Assembly: GCA_905160935.1 (NCBI GenBank)
Contig: CAJHZI010000681.1
Location: forward strand, 91,943-155,942
Source: Enchytraeus crypticus
Taxonomy: Eukaryota > Annelida > Clitellata > Enchytraeida > Enchytraeidae
DNA length: 64,000 nucleotides
Reading direction: 5' to 3'
This document shows, one piece after another, positions 12,776 to 25,689 of the stretch. Within the stretch, counting starts at the first letter, position 1; each line of letters opens with the position of its first letter. The position numbers and the translations under genes are program-made. The notes under the pieces are model-generated. The model saw only the letters and a program-made list of their open reading frames with translations. It searched no databases and had not been told where the DNA came from.

Positions 12776-12834
12776 CTTTCTCTCTTTCTCGACTAGAAAG
12801 GAAGTCAGAACATAAATATCAACAAGCCAGCTTA

Positions 12835-12895
12835 CTTGTAGGTCGGTTGACTATCGAGTAAGATCAGATTCAAATCCAACAGAAGCACATGTAAT
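12835..12895 (+). repeat. Possible tRNA-like SINE head
   Basis: GTAGGTCGGTTGACTATCGA resembles an A-box/D-arm and GATTCAAATCC is a good B-box about 40 bp downstream. There is no convincing acceptor stem, so a functional tRNA gene is unlikely. Single copy in this window. Confidence 0.35.
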
Positions 12896-13020
12896 CGAGC
12901 TAAACTCATAAAACCTCACATTCTGAGAATTTATGACATGTCATAAAGCAGGTCATTGGGACTTCTGGCAGGTTAAATGATCTACCCTGACATAGCTTAG
13001 CGGCATCATTGCTTCATTCC

Positions 13021-13115
13021 AGCAAACATTTCATATCTAGCTGACCACCGAGATTATCATATCATCATATCTAGCTGACCACCTAGATCATCATATCATC
13101 ATATCTTGCTGACCA
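13021..13115. repeat. ~35-bp tandem repeat, 3 copies
   Basis: CATATCTAGCTGACCACC followed by GAT(C)ATCATATCAT occurs three times with small changes. Confidence 0.7.
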
Positions 13116-13821
13116 CCTCTGACTTAATCAATGAAATAACATAAATCTTAGGGCCAACATAAAGTCTGTACATGTATACTTGCCAAGTATAAAACTATAC
13201 AAGTCAACAGCAAAATTTGTAATAAAAAAAGTAAAGTGAGCAAATAAATGTTAAAATAGTTAATCTTTAAACTAGCATTATTCCGTACATCTGTAATTCA
13301 ATTAAATAATATAAAAGTAATATTATGAGAATTATTCTATATTCATTACTTCATTTATTAGGCTATAGGGAGTATAGGGCCTATATAAAGTTATCGATCG
13401 AATCTAACCCTATTTAATAGGCTACTTTTTCTCCGTTCTTTCGCCTCTTGGAATACACCACTAATATAAAAAAAAGTTACGCCATATTTATGACATTCCT
13501 ATTGGCTCTTATTCGATCGCTTAACTGTCTATTTCAGGTCTCGTTCTCAGAGTGCGGAAAGGGAAACTTCATAAATCTGATTTTATTTCTAATAAAAATT
13601 CCTCTCTAAAACAAGTCTTGTAGATTTTATTGACCTTATTTTATTTGCTTTGATTTAGATGATGTCTTCTGGGAAATCTTTGATAAGAGTGTTTAGTGCA
13701 TAGATATGTTTTATTAATATTATAATATGTGCATTTACCGGCATAATTTTATTTATTTGAAAATACACGCATTAAGCGACATAGTTTTATCTGTAGACCT
13801 ATTTTTAATCTAATTCACAAT

Positions 13822-13918
13822 CTAAAGCGATGTCAGTGACGAACGAGCCTAGGATTTGAACCCCGCACATACTTATCCACGGTCGATTGTCTTACCGACT
13901 TCGCCACTGGCTCCAGCC
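13822..13918 (-). repeat. SINE-A copy, tail truncated
   Basis: Reverse copy from AAAGCGATGTCAGTGACG to CGCCACTGGCTCCAGCC; the GAGGAAAC core is absent. Confidence 0.82.
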
Positions 13919-14334
13919 TTTGAGTGTCTTGTGATTATAGAATTGATTTGTATTCTATTTGTATTCTAATGTATTTGTATTCTAAACAAATATAAGCAAG
14001 TAATAATAATCTATTAATCCAAATAAATAAAGTGAAATAAATAGCAGACAATGTAAAACAGGAGCAGTGGAGAAAGTGTGCATATTCAGTTATGGGGAGG
14101 GGGAAGAATGCGGGGATGAACACACATGATTGGAATGTTCTCACTCTGCTTGGAGGCAAGCTGAGTAGAAATGCGTACCTTGGACATCTCTCACGACACG
14201 AGAGTGACCTATTAATTATTTATTTCTCAAAACATGTATATGACTATTGTCGTTGAAAACACAGACAGTTTTTATAGCATCCTATTCCCATAGTCTTAAG
14301 GCCTCTATCATTCGATATAAAATAAATAAACAGG

Positions 14335-14530
14335 CATTATAGTGAAATGATCAACTATGTTGATATCTATCACTTTTTAATACACATGCTTAACCCGCTA
14401 GGCAAATTAGTCAATTTTCCGTATAGCCAGTCCAGGAATGTTCGAGAATTTACTCTCAGATCAGCGCGGCTGGGATTCGAACCCGCGAGGGTTCAATTCG
14501 CCAAAGGATCTGTCATTTAAAATTTCATAA
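14335..14530 (-). repeat. SINE-B copy, head truncated
   Basis: Shares AGTGAAATGATCAACTATGT, GATCAGCGCGGCTGGGATTC and GGATCTGTCATTTAAAA with the 9.3-kb copy. The B-box complement is present and the A-box end is missing. Confidence 0.82.
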
Positions 14531-14910
14531 TCCTGATACAATCCTGCGACGTCAAAACTTGGCCAACAAGAGAAAATTAGCCAATGCAGAACGATCAGAG
14601 CGTAGACTCTGTGATATCTCTTAGGAATAGCATGGAATCAGAGCTCTCTGGACTCGGTCTTCAAATTCTACGTTATATGACGTCATCTAGCACACTCGCT
14701 GATTAATGGTGTCAAATGAATCCTGGAAACAATGGGTGTAATTTTAAGTTCAAGGACTCTTTCGAGAATAAACAATTCTCGAATGAGTTGACCGTCATAT
14801 TTGAAGCCACTGCTACATGAAGGTACCTTTTTTATTCCGTATAGTTACACACATGACATACCGCATGTGTTTGCAATGTTTCCTTTCTTAAGTTTCTATT
14901 TTTGTAGTTT

Positions 14911-15148
14911 TCGTTATTTCCTCCATTCCTTTCCATGGTTATTAGTAATCGTTGCCTTTTGTTGGCGCTCCAATAGCAGCCGGCGCGGATTTAAGAATAA
15001 CCTCCAACACCCTGGGGATTGTTTACTTTCAAAGCTGTCTACATGCGGTCTTCCAAAGTGGTCGCCCACAATTTACTAACCGCGTGCAGCGTGGCTTTAC
15101 TTCGTTCAACTGACGCGCAACTTAACTGAGTGTGCTAAATCCCCCTCA
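14911..15148 (-). repeat. 5S-rRNA-derived SINE, copy 1
   Basis: On the minus strand this carries a diverged 5S-like internal promoter (TAGTAAATTGTGGGCGACCA corresponds to the TTAGTACTTGGATGGGTGACC block of 5S rRNA). It is followed by a non-5S body shared with the better copy at 19241-19583, including GGCGCGG/GGATTTAAGAATAACCT and CCATGGTTATTAGTA in + orientation. Only ~60 bp of true 5S similarity is seen, so this is a SINE and not a 5S gene. Family inference rests mainly on copy 2. Confidence 0.7.
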
Positions 15149-15149
15149 A

Positions 15150-16870
15150 AACCTTTCAACAGTAATCAGTATTTTTTATACAGTACTTTATAGGATGGGT
15201 AAAAGTAAAATGCGTGTGTATTATTTACTACTAAATCACATATAAATGAATATATGAATGTATGAAAAACGCAAACTTCCAAACAGTTCAATCTGATTTT
15301 CCATGCTTTCAAAAATCGCCATCAAGTTTTCTTCAAAGTTTCGATCATCTGGATCATCCTAGCCCCCTACTTGACCATCCTAGCAATCTCTGTAGACCGT
15401 AGACTTTGCTGTAGGCTAATAGTAATAATTGCAGACTACTCAAATATTATAAAACTTATAATTACTTATAAAACTTAGTACTAAACTATTTAGTTTTGAA
15501 CAGGTTTAATTGAGGTTGACAGTCCAGGAGAGCTTCGCAAATTATAAAAGCAGAAAGGAAGTAATATTTGAATGTAAACATTTGACATATTTTGATTTTG
15601 TAGTTTAGAATTATAAATTCTGTGGTGCAATTTAAATATTTTCTAATGATATCTGTTTTACCAAACGAAAAATGTGCTAGTAATTAAGTATTTTAATGAG
15701 GTAGGCTTTTATTTTTGCATTGTTTCAATGATTAAATCATAATAATGTTAAGTTTGTAGGATTTCGTACTAATCCTAATCATAATCTACTATGATCCAAG
15801 TATTGCAAATGTCTATTTATTGTATAATGTACTCAAGAAATCAAAATGAATTTATAAAATAAAAAATTGCACTTAGGCCTAATCTCTAATTGCCGGCGTG
15901 GCGTTTGTTAATTACAGCTGCTGTTATTATATCGCGGCCATATGGACAATTAATCTGTACATTTAGTAATTAATATGTGTATTAATATAAAAATGTTTAT
16001 TAGTTATAAAAATATACAACAGGTTTGTAATATAATGTGCAATCTGTCGAATAGAATATTGATAATTCAGGAACTGTAGGCCCATCGTTAGTTCACTTAA
16101 GCTTTCACTCAGTCAATTGAATATGGGCCCATAAAGTATATATTAGGACCGACCTATTTTGCTACTCTTTTTAATGAAATACTAAATTGAATGTGGTTTT
16201 TAGATCTGGTATGAAACACCGATTTGAAGTACAATTCTTTCTCATATTAAAAAACGGTGGACTGAGTGCTAGAGTATTAAAATATTCAGCCTGCCATAAG
16301 CTCTATGTCTCTATCTGTTATATCCTTATTTACAATACTGCTGGATTTGATGAGACTTTGCCTCTAAATGTTGCTTGCTCTATCGATTCCAACTAAAAAT
16401 AATATTGGATATTTAAATATTATTTGCTTGACCCAATATTCTCTTTTCTAGCTCAGTTTACATAGCAAAACAGGTAAATTTGCTTTAAATTCCTGATATG
16501 GACACTTATTTTTACCTTCATATTCTTGTCATGTAGACTAATGCCTAGGATTTGTGATTATATTTCACAACTCTGTTAAATAGACTTGTATTAAAATAGT
16601 ATATATGTTGGTAATTATAAAAATTTAGTTCATCTTTTTTATTTTATATCATGAATTTGTTAGTTATAATTATAATTATTAATTTAGATTATAATAATTA
16701 ATAAATAATAATAATAATTGATTTATACAATCAATCAATTATTCAGTAAGAATGTAAGGTCTAGTTCCTCTGCATATGTCGATGTCAGGGATGTCACAAT
16801 TTCTGTTGTTTGTGGTAATTTAGATGTTTGCTTGTAGTGTCTCTTTTTTGCCTGAATCAAAATAAATACT
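15150..16870. other. Non-coding AT-rich DNA
   Basis: No gene, SINE or array recognised. At 16650-16735 there is an AT-only stretch of TAATTATTA words. Confidence 0.5.
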
Positions 16871-16875
16871 GTAGT

Positions 16876-17012
16876 AAAAGCTGGTAAAGCTAATGTTAAC
16901 GTCAGTTTCCCCGCTCGAAAGCGATGTCAGTGACGGGCGAGCCCAGGATTTGAACCGCACGCATACTGATCCGCGGTCGAGTATCTTACCGACATCGCCA
17001 CTGGCTCCAGCC
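16876..17012 (-). repeat. SINE-A copy, full length
   Basis: Reverse copy from AAAAGCTGGTAAAGCTAATG to CACTGGCTCCAGCC with all diagnostic blocks. Confidence 0.9.
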
Positions 17013-18170
17013 AAATGATAGAATAAAGAAATATGAAAAGATTTGGTTTTTCCATGCTGGAATATTATGCTAAGTGGCACGTGCTATGTCTTTGTGGTTT
17101 CTTGTGAAACTTGCCTTCAGTCTAAGCAGCAATTGAATTTGTCTCAGCCTTTTTTATCTCTGCCTGGCAGTACTTCATTAGCTGCAGCATTGATGAATAG
17201 ATTTTCTTTTAGACGTTTTGCGTCTTTGCTGCAGAAGCTGTCGCTTGTAATGCACGGTGAACTATTCAGAAATGTTTAGTAGCTTTTCTGTTGAGACTGT
17301 TGCCATTGAGACCCTGTACTTCATGAGCTCTGTAGCCTCAGGCATTCTAGATGAGTTAGGCAGTAGACTATAGGCTACACAGGGTACGGATATGAAGGGA
17401 GTAACATGTTGATCTAAGGAGTGCTCTTTTGGAGCGTGAAAGCAGACTTTGAGTATAAATTGTACCTTGAACCTGCCACTTGGCAGTGCACTGAAGAGAG
17501 AGAGGCTGTAGAATCCACTTTATCTCGGGTGATCCGAGCGACAATTTGTGGCAGAGGATCCGTTGTACTTCAATGCTATATTACTATTTGAATCCGTGTC
17601 ATACTGATGTGGCATCCCTCAGTGCAGAAGATTTATTTTAAATACTTTCTATAAACTCCACTCTTTATTTTCATATTTAGAATCTCTTCTGTTTAAAGCT
17701 CAGTGTCTCTTACAACCTAGAGCATTAGGTAAATAGTAATAATGTTTTTGGTTCACAGCGCTACAGTGAATATAGTGCTCACTCTAATTGTTGTTATTAT
17801 TATTATTATTAGTGCGATTTTTTTGCTGTCATTTTAGCGATACAGCATTGCTGAGTGAAGAGCTGGAATAGAGTATTTCCTTAAATTAAGAAGCTAAAAA
17901 TAGAGCTTAATGATAATGATAGTAAGTCTAAAATAGTTTTGAACTATAGATATTGTCCAGTCTATCCTTGAACTTGTGTGGAGAATCTGATACTTGAAAA
18001 GACTGATTTATCTGACCATTGATATGTCAAGTGAAATAATTTATTGGTCAGATATGGTATGTTGCAGTTTTGAGTGGCTACTTGAAGTGTCTACAAATGA
18101 TACTTAACTAGCTACTTCTAGATTAGCCTTGAACTATTCAAAGTTATTTACTTTGACTGAGGTTATGAAG
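17013..18170. other. Non-coding DNA, nothing recognised
   Basis: No domain-bearing frame. At 17468-17500 the motif CCTGCCACTTGGCAGTGCAC followed by GAGAGAG echoes one end of family D, perhaps a terminal fragment. Confidence 0.45.
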
Positions 18171-18174
18171 AGAT

Positions 18175-18285
18175 CACTATGGCTTAGATTAGGAAGAGCT
18201 CAAGCTATCACTATGGCTTTGATTAGGAAGAGCTAAGGCAACCACTATAGCTTAGATTAGGAAGAGCTCAGGCTATCACTATTAG
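18175..18285. repeat. ~50-bp tandem repeat, 3 copies
   Basis: ATCACTATGGCTTAGATTAG followed by GAAGAGCT recurs three times with substitutions. Confidence 0.75.
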
Positions 18286-18757
18286 TGATATCAGATGGGC
18301 TAATGGCCCTGTACCAATATTTAGCTAAAATCAGTGTTAAAACTGGAGAGAGTTCCTCCTAATTTTCATGTTTTTTAATATTTGTAAACATTTACAATTT
18401 ACTGAAACCAGTATAAATTAGAGTATAGTTCCAGATGCTCCCATAAACTTTAGAGCATCATTAGCAATGATTAAATTGGTAGAGAACTTAAGTTATTCCT
18501 GCTCATCCTTTAATTTACTACATGTTGGTTGGTTAGACTTCTTTCACAAGCTGATGATTTTTTAGCGTTTTATTGCCTGAGCTAAGGCAATTGTAAATGA
18601 AGATGACCAGTTAGTTGGTGATTGTTAAACATAAGCGCTTACAATACTTTTTTTCTGAGATATCCATCATCAGTCAATCAATTTATTACTATAGCATGAG
18701 CCATTCAAGATATGAATCCATCAGTCAATCAAGTAAACTATCTTATATTTATTAGTT

Positions 18758-18838
18758 CATTCGGTTGTTCGTTCATTCATTCAGTCATTCATTTATTCGT
18801 TCGTTCATTTATTCGTTCGTTCATTCGTACATTCATTT
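18758..18838. repeat. (TTCA/TTCG)n microsatellite
   Basis: Tetranucleotide TTCATTCGTTCG-type run. Confidence 0.85.
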
Positions 18839-19240
18839 AGCCTATTATCCTGCCATTATTACATTGTTGGCTGACAGTCATTGACTTCATTGCTTGTTGT
18901 TTTTCAATTCTCACGGATTACTGTAGGAGCTGTATTTATGTTGATTTCACAGAACAGACGTCGTGTTGTCTCGTTCTGATCTCTTCTGTGTTAACTTAGG
19001 AAATTATGAACTACTAACTTACTAGTGTTGGTTCACTGCGAAAAACTACAAAAGCACGAATACCAGCAAATCCTTATGTATTCTTAAATAATGCGGGCTT
19101 ACTGTCGAATTCTTTACTCAGCCAGTAGAACAGTTCAACAGTTACATGTGCATTGTTGTCGATGAGATTTCTTAGTCGAATGGTTATTCACATCACTAGC
19201 GCATGTGCTACTTGCCACTTGTACAGTTTCTGCAGCCTTC

Positions 19241-19583
19241 GCTATTTCCTCCATCCTCTCCATGGTTATTAGTAGTGGTTATTAGTAGTGGTTATGAGTA
19301 GTGGTTATTAGTAGTGGTTATTAGTAGCACTGGTTATTAGTAGTTGTTACTAGTAATCACTATTAGTAGTGGTTATTAGTAGTCGTTGCCTCTATTATTG
19401 CACTGATTGCAATCGGAACGGATTTAAGAATAACCTTCCAAAACCCGGGGGATATTTCATTTAAAGCTGTCAGCATTCGGACTTCCGAGTTGGTCACCCA
19501 TCCATGTACTAACCGGGCACGACGTAACTTAACTTCGTTGAGCGACTCACAACTAAACCAAGTGCGCTAAACCCCGCGAGAGT
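19241..19583 (-). repeat. 5S-rRNA-derived SINE, copy 2, with internal minisatellite
   Basis: Minus-strand reading gives AGTTAAGTTACGTCGTGCCC, GGTTAGTACATGGATGGGTG and ACCAACTCGGAAGTCC. These match the internal promoter half of eukaryotic 5S rRNA (A-box AAGCTAAG, C-box TAGTACTTGGATGGG). The sequence then leaves 5S and continues into a body shared with the 14.9-kb copy, ending at GGAGGAAATAGCG. Compared with copy 1, this copy is expanded by a GGTTATTAGTAGT array inside the body (19262-19392). This is a SINE3-type element and not a functional 5S gene, because the 5' and 3' stems of 5S are not both present. Confidence 0.82.
19262..19392. repeat. Minisatellite (GGTTATTAGTAGT) inside the 5S SINE
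   Basis: Eight or so units of 12-15 bp. The seed, CCATGGTTATTAGTA followed by CGTTGCC, is present once in the sister SINE at 14.93 kb, so the array arose by expansion of SINE sequence. Confidence 0.85.
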
Positions 19584-20604
19584 TATTGTAGTAACGGGCG
19601 CACAGTAATGGTTCCATTGTATATAATAAGTTTTCTGAACTAAACTGTTGTTCATATCACGCAGTGGTGGTATTGTATGAGCCAATGGATTTATTGTAAT
19701 TAACTTGAACTGCACACCTGCTCTCGGGTGCTACCTAATGCCACAGTATTGATTGCTAATTGCGGTTGTCAAGCTTTACTTACTGCAGGATGTGTGTCGT
19801 TGCTAACCTATAGGAATTTCTTATAGTATATAAGCATAGTGACTGACTGGTTGATAATGTTTATATATTGGAGCCATGGCTTGATGTATTGATTGATTAA
19901 CTGATGGTCGAGTAAATGCTGAAGTATCGTTCACTCGATTATGTTAATTATTTATCTGTGACAGTTATTGTTGAATTACGATTAATTATTATATATGTAA
20001 TTATTAATTAATTATTATTAAATGATTAATCGATTGATTAGTTGTGTAGATACAGAAAAACATTTTTATGATGAATACTGTGAAAATTAGACGTGGAAAA
20101 AATTTAGGATAGCACAAGGCATCGGGCATCAATCAGATTTTCTCTATATATAGCATTGAATTTCTTCTGTTCGTTTGTTTTAATTTATTATTTGACTGAT
20201 TTTACTCTCATTATTTTCTCGAAACCTTCATGGCCGTCTCATATTAGAGTTCAGCTTTTTTAAACTTGATGGTTTTCTGAAGATCTTTATTCTCATCTCA
20301 AAGAGTCTTGAATTTGAAGTCTAGGATCTCATCGACTGTGGCTTGAGTTGTTTTCATTGTCGCCTCATGTACTCTTCAGTTAGCTCGGTCATTAATACTT
20401 GTGGAGAATTTGTAACTTTAAAAAAGTCTTTTTTTAGTTAAAAAGTAGTTGAAGTTAACAGAATTATTTATTAAAAGCTTAGAACTTACCGCGTGTGCAG
20501 TTTCTAAATCTTTTAAAGGCGCGTTGTTAACTTTGAAGTTTAAAATGGTCTTTAATGAGCCCAGCAGTAATTAGTTTGGATCACTCTTTATTAAATGAAA
20601 AGAG

Positions 20605-20790
20605 GAACGCCTTGTGGAGCAGTGGTAGAGAACTCGCCTCTTGAATGAGAGGTCGCGAGTTCGAGACTGCGTAGCGACGTGGGTTTTTCTCTTCCGAGGG
20701 TATAGACAGACAGACGGATCCTGGGCTCGCTTGTCACTGACATTTCTTTCGAGTGAGGAAACTGACGTTAACCTTAGCTGTTTAGCTTTT
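20605..20790 (+). repeat. Composite element: tRNA-like head joined to SINE-A tail
   Basis: The head reads GGAGCAGTGGTAGAGAACTC (A-box AGCAGTGGTAGAG), then CTTGAATGAGAGG (anticodon-arm-like) and GCGAGTTCGAGACTG (B-box AGTTCGAGAC), with tRNA-like spacing. After a linker with CAGACAGACGG it runs straight into SINE-A tail sequence (ATCCTGGGCTCGC, GTGAGGAAACTGACGTTAAC, TTAGCTTTTA). No good acceptor stem, so not a tRNA gene. A head-swapped SINE or a nested insertion explains it. Confidence 0.7.
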
Positions 20791-21606
20791 ATATACATAT
20801 TTCGATCGTGACATCATTGCACAATGAGTAAGACTCGACGCATTTAATCTATCGCCTTTAGTTGTTTTGCTAACAGTCCTATTTAATATTTAAGCCAGCA
20901 AAAATCGAGTGTATTGTATAAAAACCGGCTAAATCTAAAACTGAATGGCGGCGTAAGGCAGCCGAGCTAAGTTGACTCCGTTCATTAGAGCGATGTGCCG
21001 GGATTAAATTTTGTGATATGGAGAAGATTCAATTTATCGCTATATGAAAACTCAATAAATTTTTTAATGCTGCTTTGAACCCCAGTATGAGACGAGGCCA
21101 CTGATGATATGAGACTGGTTATGAGACGTGAGAAGAGATAGGATTAGTGTTGTAGAGATGAGATGAAACAGATCAAGTTAGAATTTATAGAATACGATGT
21201 AAGAATTAGATGATGATGAAAGGACTTGAGGAATATCTGATGAACTTAAAGAAGTTAGAACCTTGTGTGGAAATGAAACCAGAATCTAGTGGATTATAAT
21301 CAACCACTATATAGATAGAATAAAGCACACAGCCTCTATGATGGGTTCTAAGTTTTTATCGACGAAGTGCGCAATTAAGAAAAGTGATAAAGATGACTGC
21401 TTTAGCGATGCCGGATTTCTGGAACCTTCTGTTTGAAGTTGCACTGAACAAAGTGGAGTAGAGAGGGGGGACTGTTAACCTACATGTATACATATGCGGC
21501 TAATAGTGCAACACAACTGTTTGCTATTACCCCAAGTCAGGGTTTGCTTTGACTCTAGTTACAGACGATTACGAATTTCTTGTATGATATGTTGACATCA
21601 CCTATT

Positions 21607-21685
21607 CAACTTTGTTCAATCGGCATCATCGGTAGAGATGCTAGGCTTAAGATCATAGGTTCGGGGTTAAATTCTGGATCGAGTC
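21607..21685 (+). repeat. Possible tRNA-like SINE fragment
   Basis: ATCGGTAGAGATGCTAGGC looks like an A-box/D-arm, and GGGTTAAATTCTGGATC like a worn B-box. Single copy here. Confidence 0.4.
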
Positions 21686-22122
21686 ACTTTTATTTTTTAA
21701 AGTTTAATTCAATTTTCTTAGTTTCATAGAGATATGGTTAGGGTAAAGGGTAGGGATAAGGGTTAGGGATAGTTAATTTTTAAGGAATAATTGGTTAGGA
21801 ATAAAACCCTGCCATGTTGGGTAATAGCACAAACCTTGCCGTTGCGTTTTTAACGGCAAGTCATGTATGCCCCCTATGTGAAGTAGCCTCAGTCAGCGGG
21901 TGCATGTGAAGACGTTGTGATATAAGGTAGGAGGGAGGGGTGGGGGAGGGACTACCTCTGAACTTTTCTGGAGCTGCAATGTTTTTACGGGTATGATGTA
22001 TTAGCTGCTGTACAATTCATCTTCCGGCGAGAAATACTTGGGCTGCTTCAGTCCTGTCGATCATTGACTTCCAATGGGCTGCTGTGGTTTAGCTAACAAT
22101 CTACTTAGGAAAGTAAATCTTT

Positions 22123-22126
<4 letters not shown>

Positions 22127-22157
<31 letters not shown>

Positions 22158-22240
22158 GGTTTAACGCCCGTTTCCTCATTCAAGGATGATATCTGGGACG
22201 TCCCCACAGCACATATCACTGCAGATCAATTCACCCAAAC
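22127..22240 (-). repeat. SINE-C tail element with (AAT)n
   Basis: Minus-strand reading: GACGTCCC, ATCATCCTTGAATGAGG, GAAACGGGCGTTAAACC, then (ATT)n. The same block recurs at 25.87, 31.33, 40.84, 44.74, 45.94 and 51.34 kb, most often followed by ATT repeats. Confidence 0.75.
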
Positions 22241-23020
22241 CAATCTGCAAAAGAAATGTGCTGAGGAGAAGTAATGTCCAAAACGAAAGCCAGTCCAATA
22301 GAAAGCCAATAAGAAAATAATAATTGTATGTTATCTTTGCAAGCTGACGGACTTTACTGATGGAGTCGTCGTTTACTTGTACAGGACGACTAGAGCAGAA
22401 GATTAGCATAAAAATAGAAAAGTGATAATATCATAAACATGTTGATAAAGACAATTTTTATCTCCTCAGTTGTTGCAATGTTTTGTGCTTAGAATGAAAA
22501 TTGTGTGATATCTGATGAAATGAGTCTTCATTTAGTTGTGAGACTGCTTGTAGCGCTGTAAAGAGAGCAATAGTCAGCCTAGATAGATCTTTTCTGTAGC
22601 AATGTAGGGGACGGTGACGGTCTTTGAGACTGCTTAACAAGCTTATGTTGTCATATCCATTACGTTTTGGTCTTACAGTTGGTCGGTTGATATCGCAACT
22701 GTTTCATTGTTTTACAGTTTGACATACAACCTGTTTGCTAAATGTGTACGTTTATTTTATAACTTAAATGTCTGCTCTGCGAGGTTTATTATTTACTTAA
22801 TTGGTTTATTTCTAATACCTATTGGCATCGTTAGCAAGTACACAATTAACTGTTGTACAGGTCGGATGGTCGATAGAACGTTTGCTTAAAAACAAAAATT
22901 GCAATCACTGTCTACTTTTTGTTAGAATAATTTAAAAGGCTGCTGCAGAGTTGAACAGTTTCCACTATTGGTCGGTGTTCCGTGAAGCATCGATTATAGG
23001 CATGATATAGCAGACGTTCA

Positions 23021-23696
23021 GTGAGAGAGAGATCTGTAGCTAGACATGTTATGTAAAGTGAGAGAGATCTGTAGCTAGACGTACTGTGTAGTGAGAGAGA
23101 TCTGTAGCTAGACGTGCTATGTAGAGTGAGAGAGATCTGTAGCTAGACGTGCTATGTAGAGTGAGAGAGATCTGTAGCTAGACGTGCTATGTAGAGTGAG
23201 AGAGATCTGTAGCTAGACGTGCTATGTAGAGTGAGAGAGATCTATAGCTAGACGTGCTATGTAGAGTGAGAGAGATCTGTAGCTAGACGTGCTATGTAGA
23301 GTGAGAGAGATCTGTAGCTAGACGTGCTATGTAGAGTGAGAGAGATCTGTAGCTAGACGTGCTATGTAGAGTGAGAGAGATCTATAGCTAGACATGCTAT
23401 GTAGAGTGAGAGAGATCTGTAGCTAGACGTGCTATGTAGAGTGAGAGAGATCTGTAGCTAGACGTGCTATGTAGAGTGAGAGAGATCTGTAGCTATGACG
23501 TGCTATGTAGAGTGAGAGAGATCTATAGCTAGACATGCTATGTAGAGTGAGAGAGATCTGTAGCGTAGACGTGCTATGTAGAGTGAGAGAGATCTGTAGC
23601 TAGACGTGCTATGTAGAGTGAGAGATCATGTGCTATGTGTGAGAGAGATCTATAGCTAGACATGTTGTGTAGAGTGAGAGAGTTCTATAGCTAGAC
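23021..23696. repeat. 35-bp minisatellite, about 19 copies
   Basis: Unit: GTGAGAGAGATCTGTAGCTA then GACGTGCTATGTAGA. Most copies are identical; a variant pair (ATCTATAGC with GACATGC) recurs at intervals, which suggests a higher-order block was duplicated. The last units are shortened. Confidence 0.95.
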
Positions 23697-24179
23697 AGTT
23701 ACTGGGAGCTCTCTAGTTTTATCTAGTAGAGACCATAGCACCGGTGAGCGCTGCTTCTGTAACAGCCGACCTTTACATGCGAGGCACTTGTATGGGAGCG
23801 TTACGAATGAAAACAGTCGATACAACTAAAAACTCGTTCAGTCTGTTCGTATCGCTGCTCAATTCCTCGAGTTCTGGATATATACATAGGCCCTACTGTT
23901 GCATTTGAAAGCTAGAAGTTGCTCTAGATTGCTCTAGAATAAAACTATTGCAAAAAGTATTAGCAGTTGTTGGCGATAAAGTTCGTGGAAGTTTTCTAAA
24001 CCAATCTAGGCGCTAAGTAGTTCGGTATAAAGAAGCTTAGTGGAAAATTTGTTGAGGAAATATTTCTGTTCACATCAGTTAGTTTGTCTGGTTAGTAAGT
24101 AAATTATAATGAACACTCTGATTCATTAGACGTCGCGTTGATTGAACGTAGCTCTACAATTCTGTTTACAATAAATGTA

Positions 24180-24182
<3 letters not shown>

Positions 24183-24247
<65 letters not shown>

Positions 24248-24350
24248 TATCTATATATACATATACAGTATATATAAATTTATACATTACATATAATTTA
24301 TAATACACATGTATATCTATTTTATATTTATATGTGTAATATGTATAACA
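24183..24350. repeat. (TA)n tract and flanking TA-rich sequence
   Basis: Perfect TA run to about 24243, then imperfect TATATATACATA sequence. Confidence 0.9.
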
Positions 24351-25689
24351 AGTACACACATAATAAAATAATTGTATTTGTTAAGCCTGTTTGACAAATA
24401 CACTTGGAGACGGATCAGCTGAAAGCTGAAAGTGTTTGAGAAAGCGACCTAAGTGGATTGACGGAATTCAGTACCTCACTTGACAGTTGTTAAACTTTCT
24501 ATCTAATTGATTAAATCATATACGTGAAAGCTTAGAAGACTCTAGACTGTCTCACCTGATGTCGTTATTGGTGGCTTAATAAGGCCAACTTGCTGCATCC
24601 TAGTGAATTTATCGCTTCAGTTGTATTTTGCATTTTTAACGGGAAGTTCAGTTAAGTATACTTGTACAGTAATTTATTGATTGATTCATTAGGCTTAATT
24701 GACTTTTTATCTTCATTTAATATCTGGTTATTTGATTTCTTGTCTGAGTGATTGATTGATAAACTAATAATAAATAGATAGATGGATTGATCGATTTAAT
24801 TGCGACGGTCAACTTAGTTAATTTTATATAAGTAATATATTAATCCGTTGATTTATTGACTGACTGACTGACTGACTGATTGATGGGCCTATTTGATTGA
24901 TTGTTTGAGCTAATTGTATGAATATACTGCCAGTCTAATTAGTCATGCAAACAACTACAAGGCTAGTGACTTAGGGGGGTCGAATATCACTAGGAGAGAT
25001 TAAGACTAAGGCTGTAGAGGCACTGCTGTGCAGTCGTACTAGCTTACAATCTCCTGCTACTTAATGATTGCAGTCTTCAGTTAATGTCTTAACAGATTAG
25101 TAAGTGATATAGTGATGTACAGGATTGTAAATGATATTCAAACTAGAACAATAGTCTGCTAAGTAATGAAAGTTAGGACTGAGTATGTTGAAATAGACAG
25201 TCACGGAGCTATTGTACTGGGGGTCCTGTTTAGATTACCATATTGTTGTGCTCTTGTAGTGTCTTCTACTGCAGAATTGACCTAACGTAAGCCGCAAGTT
25301 TCGTAAGAGGCAGCTAAGCTGAGTCATTAAGTGGAGATAATAAAAAGCCTACTTATTAAATCAGATTGTTTCAAAAGCTGTTTGAAATTGAAATTGTTTC
25401 ATGGCAAATGCTACGTAAGGTTTTGTACGGAATTTGCTATACACTCGTGTACTGTCAGTCAGTGACTCCAGTCTGGCAATGGGACCTGGTCATGCTAACT
25501 CCTGACTTGTTGTTCCCGTCTTGTTTTCACCTGCCGTTGTTTTCTATGCTTTATTTATGACACCAACAACAAATCGTAAATTACCACTCCTATCTTGTTC
25601 TACTTGTAATTGTTGCACCACCGTGCTGTGATAGATTCACCTGTCGCCATCTGTCAGTGATTGCTGAGGAATTTCATGCCACAACTTGT

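Noticed and set aside
19415-19575. Functional 5S rRNA gene
   Set aside because: Only the internal promoter half matches; the outer stem is missing and a SINE body follows.
20605-20680. Functional tRNA gene
   Set aside because: A- and B-boxes and an anticodon-like loop are present, but acceptor arms do not pair and a SINE tail follows.
23021-23696. Regularly spaced identical repeats suggesting a CRISPR array
   Set aside because: The units are contiguous with no unique spacers, and the sequence is animal.
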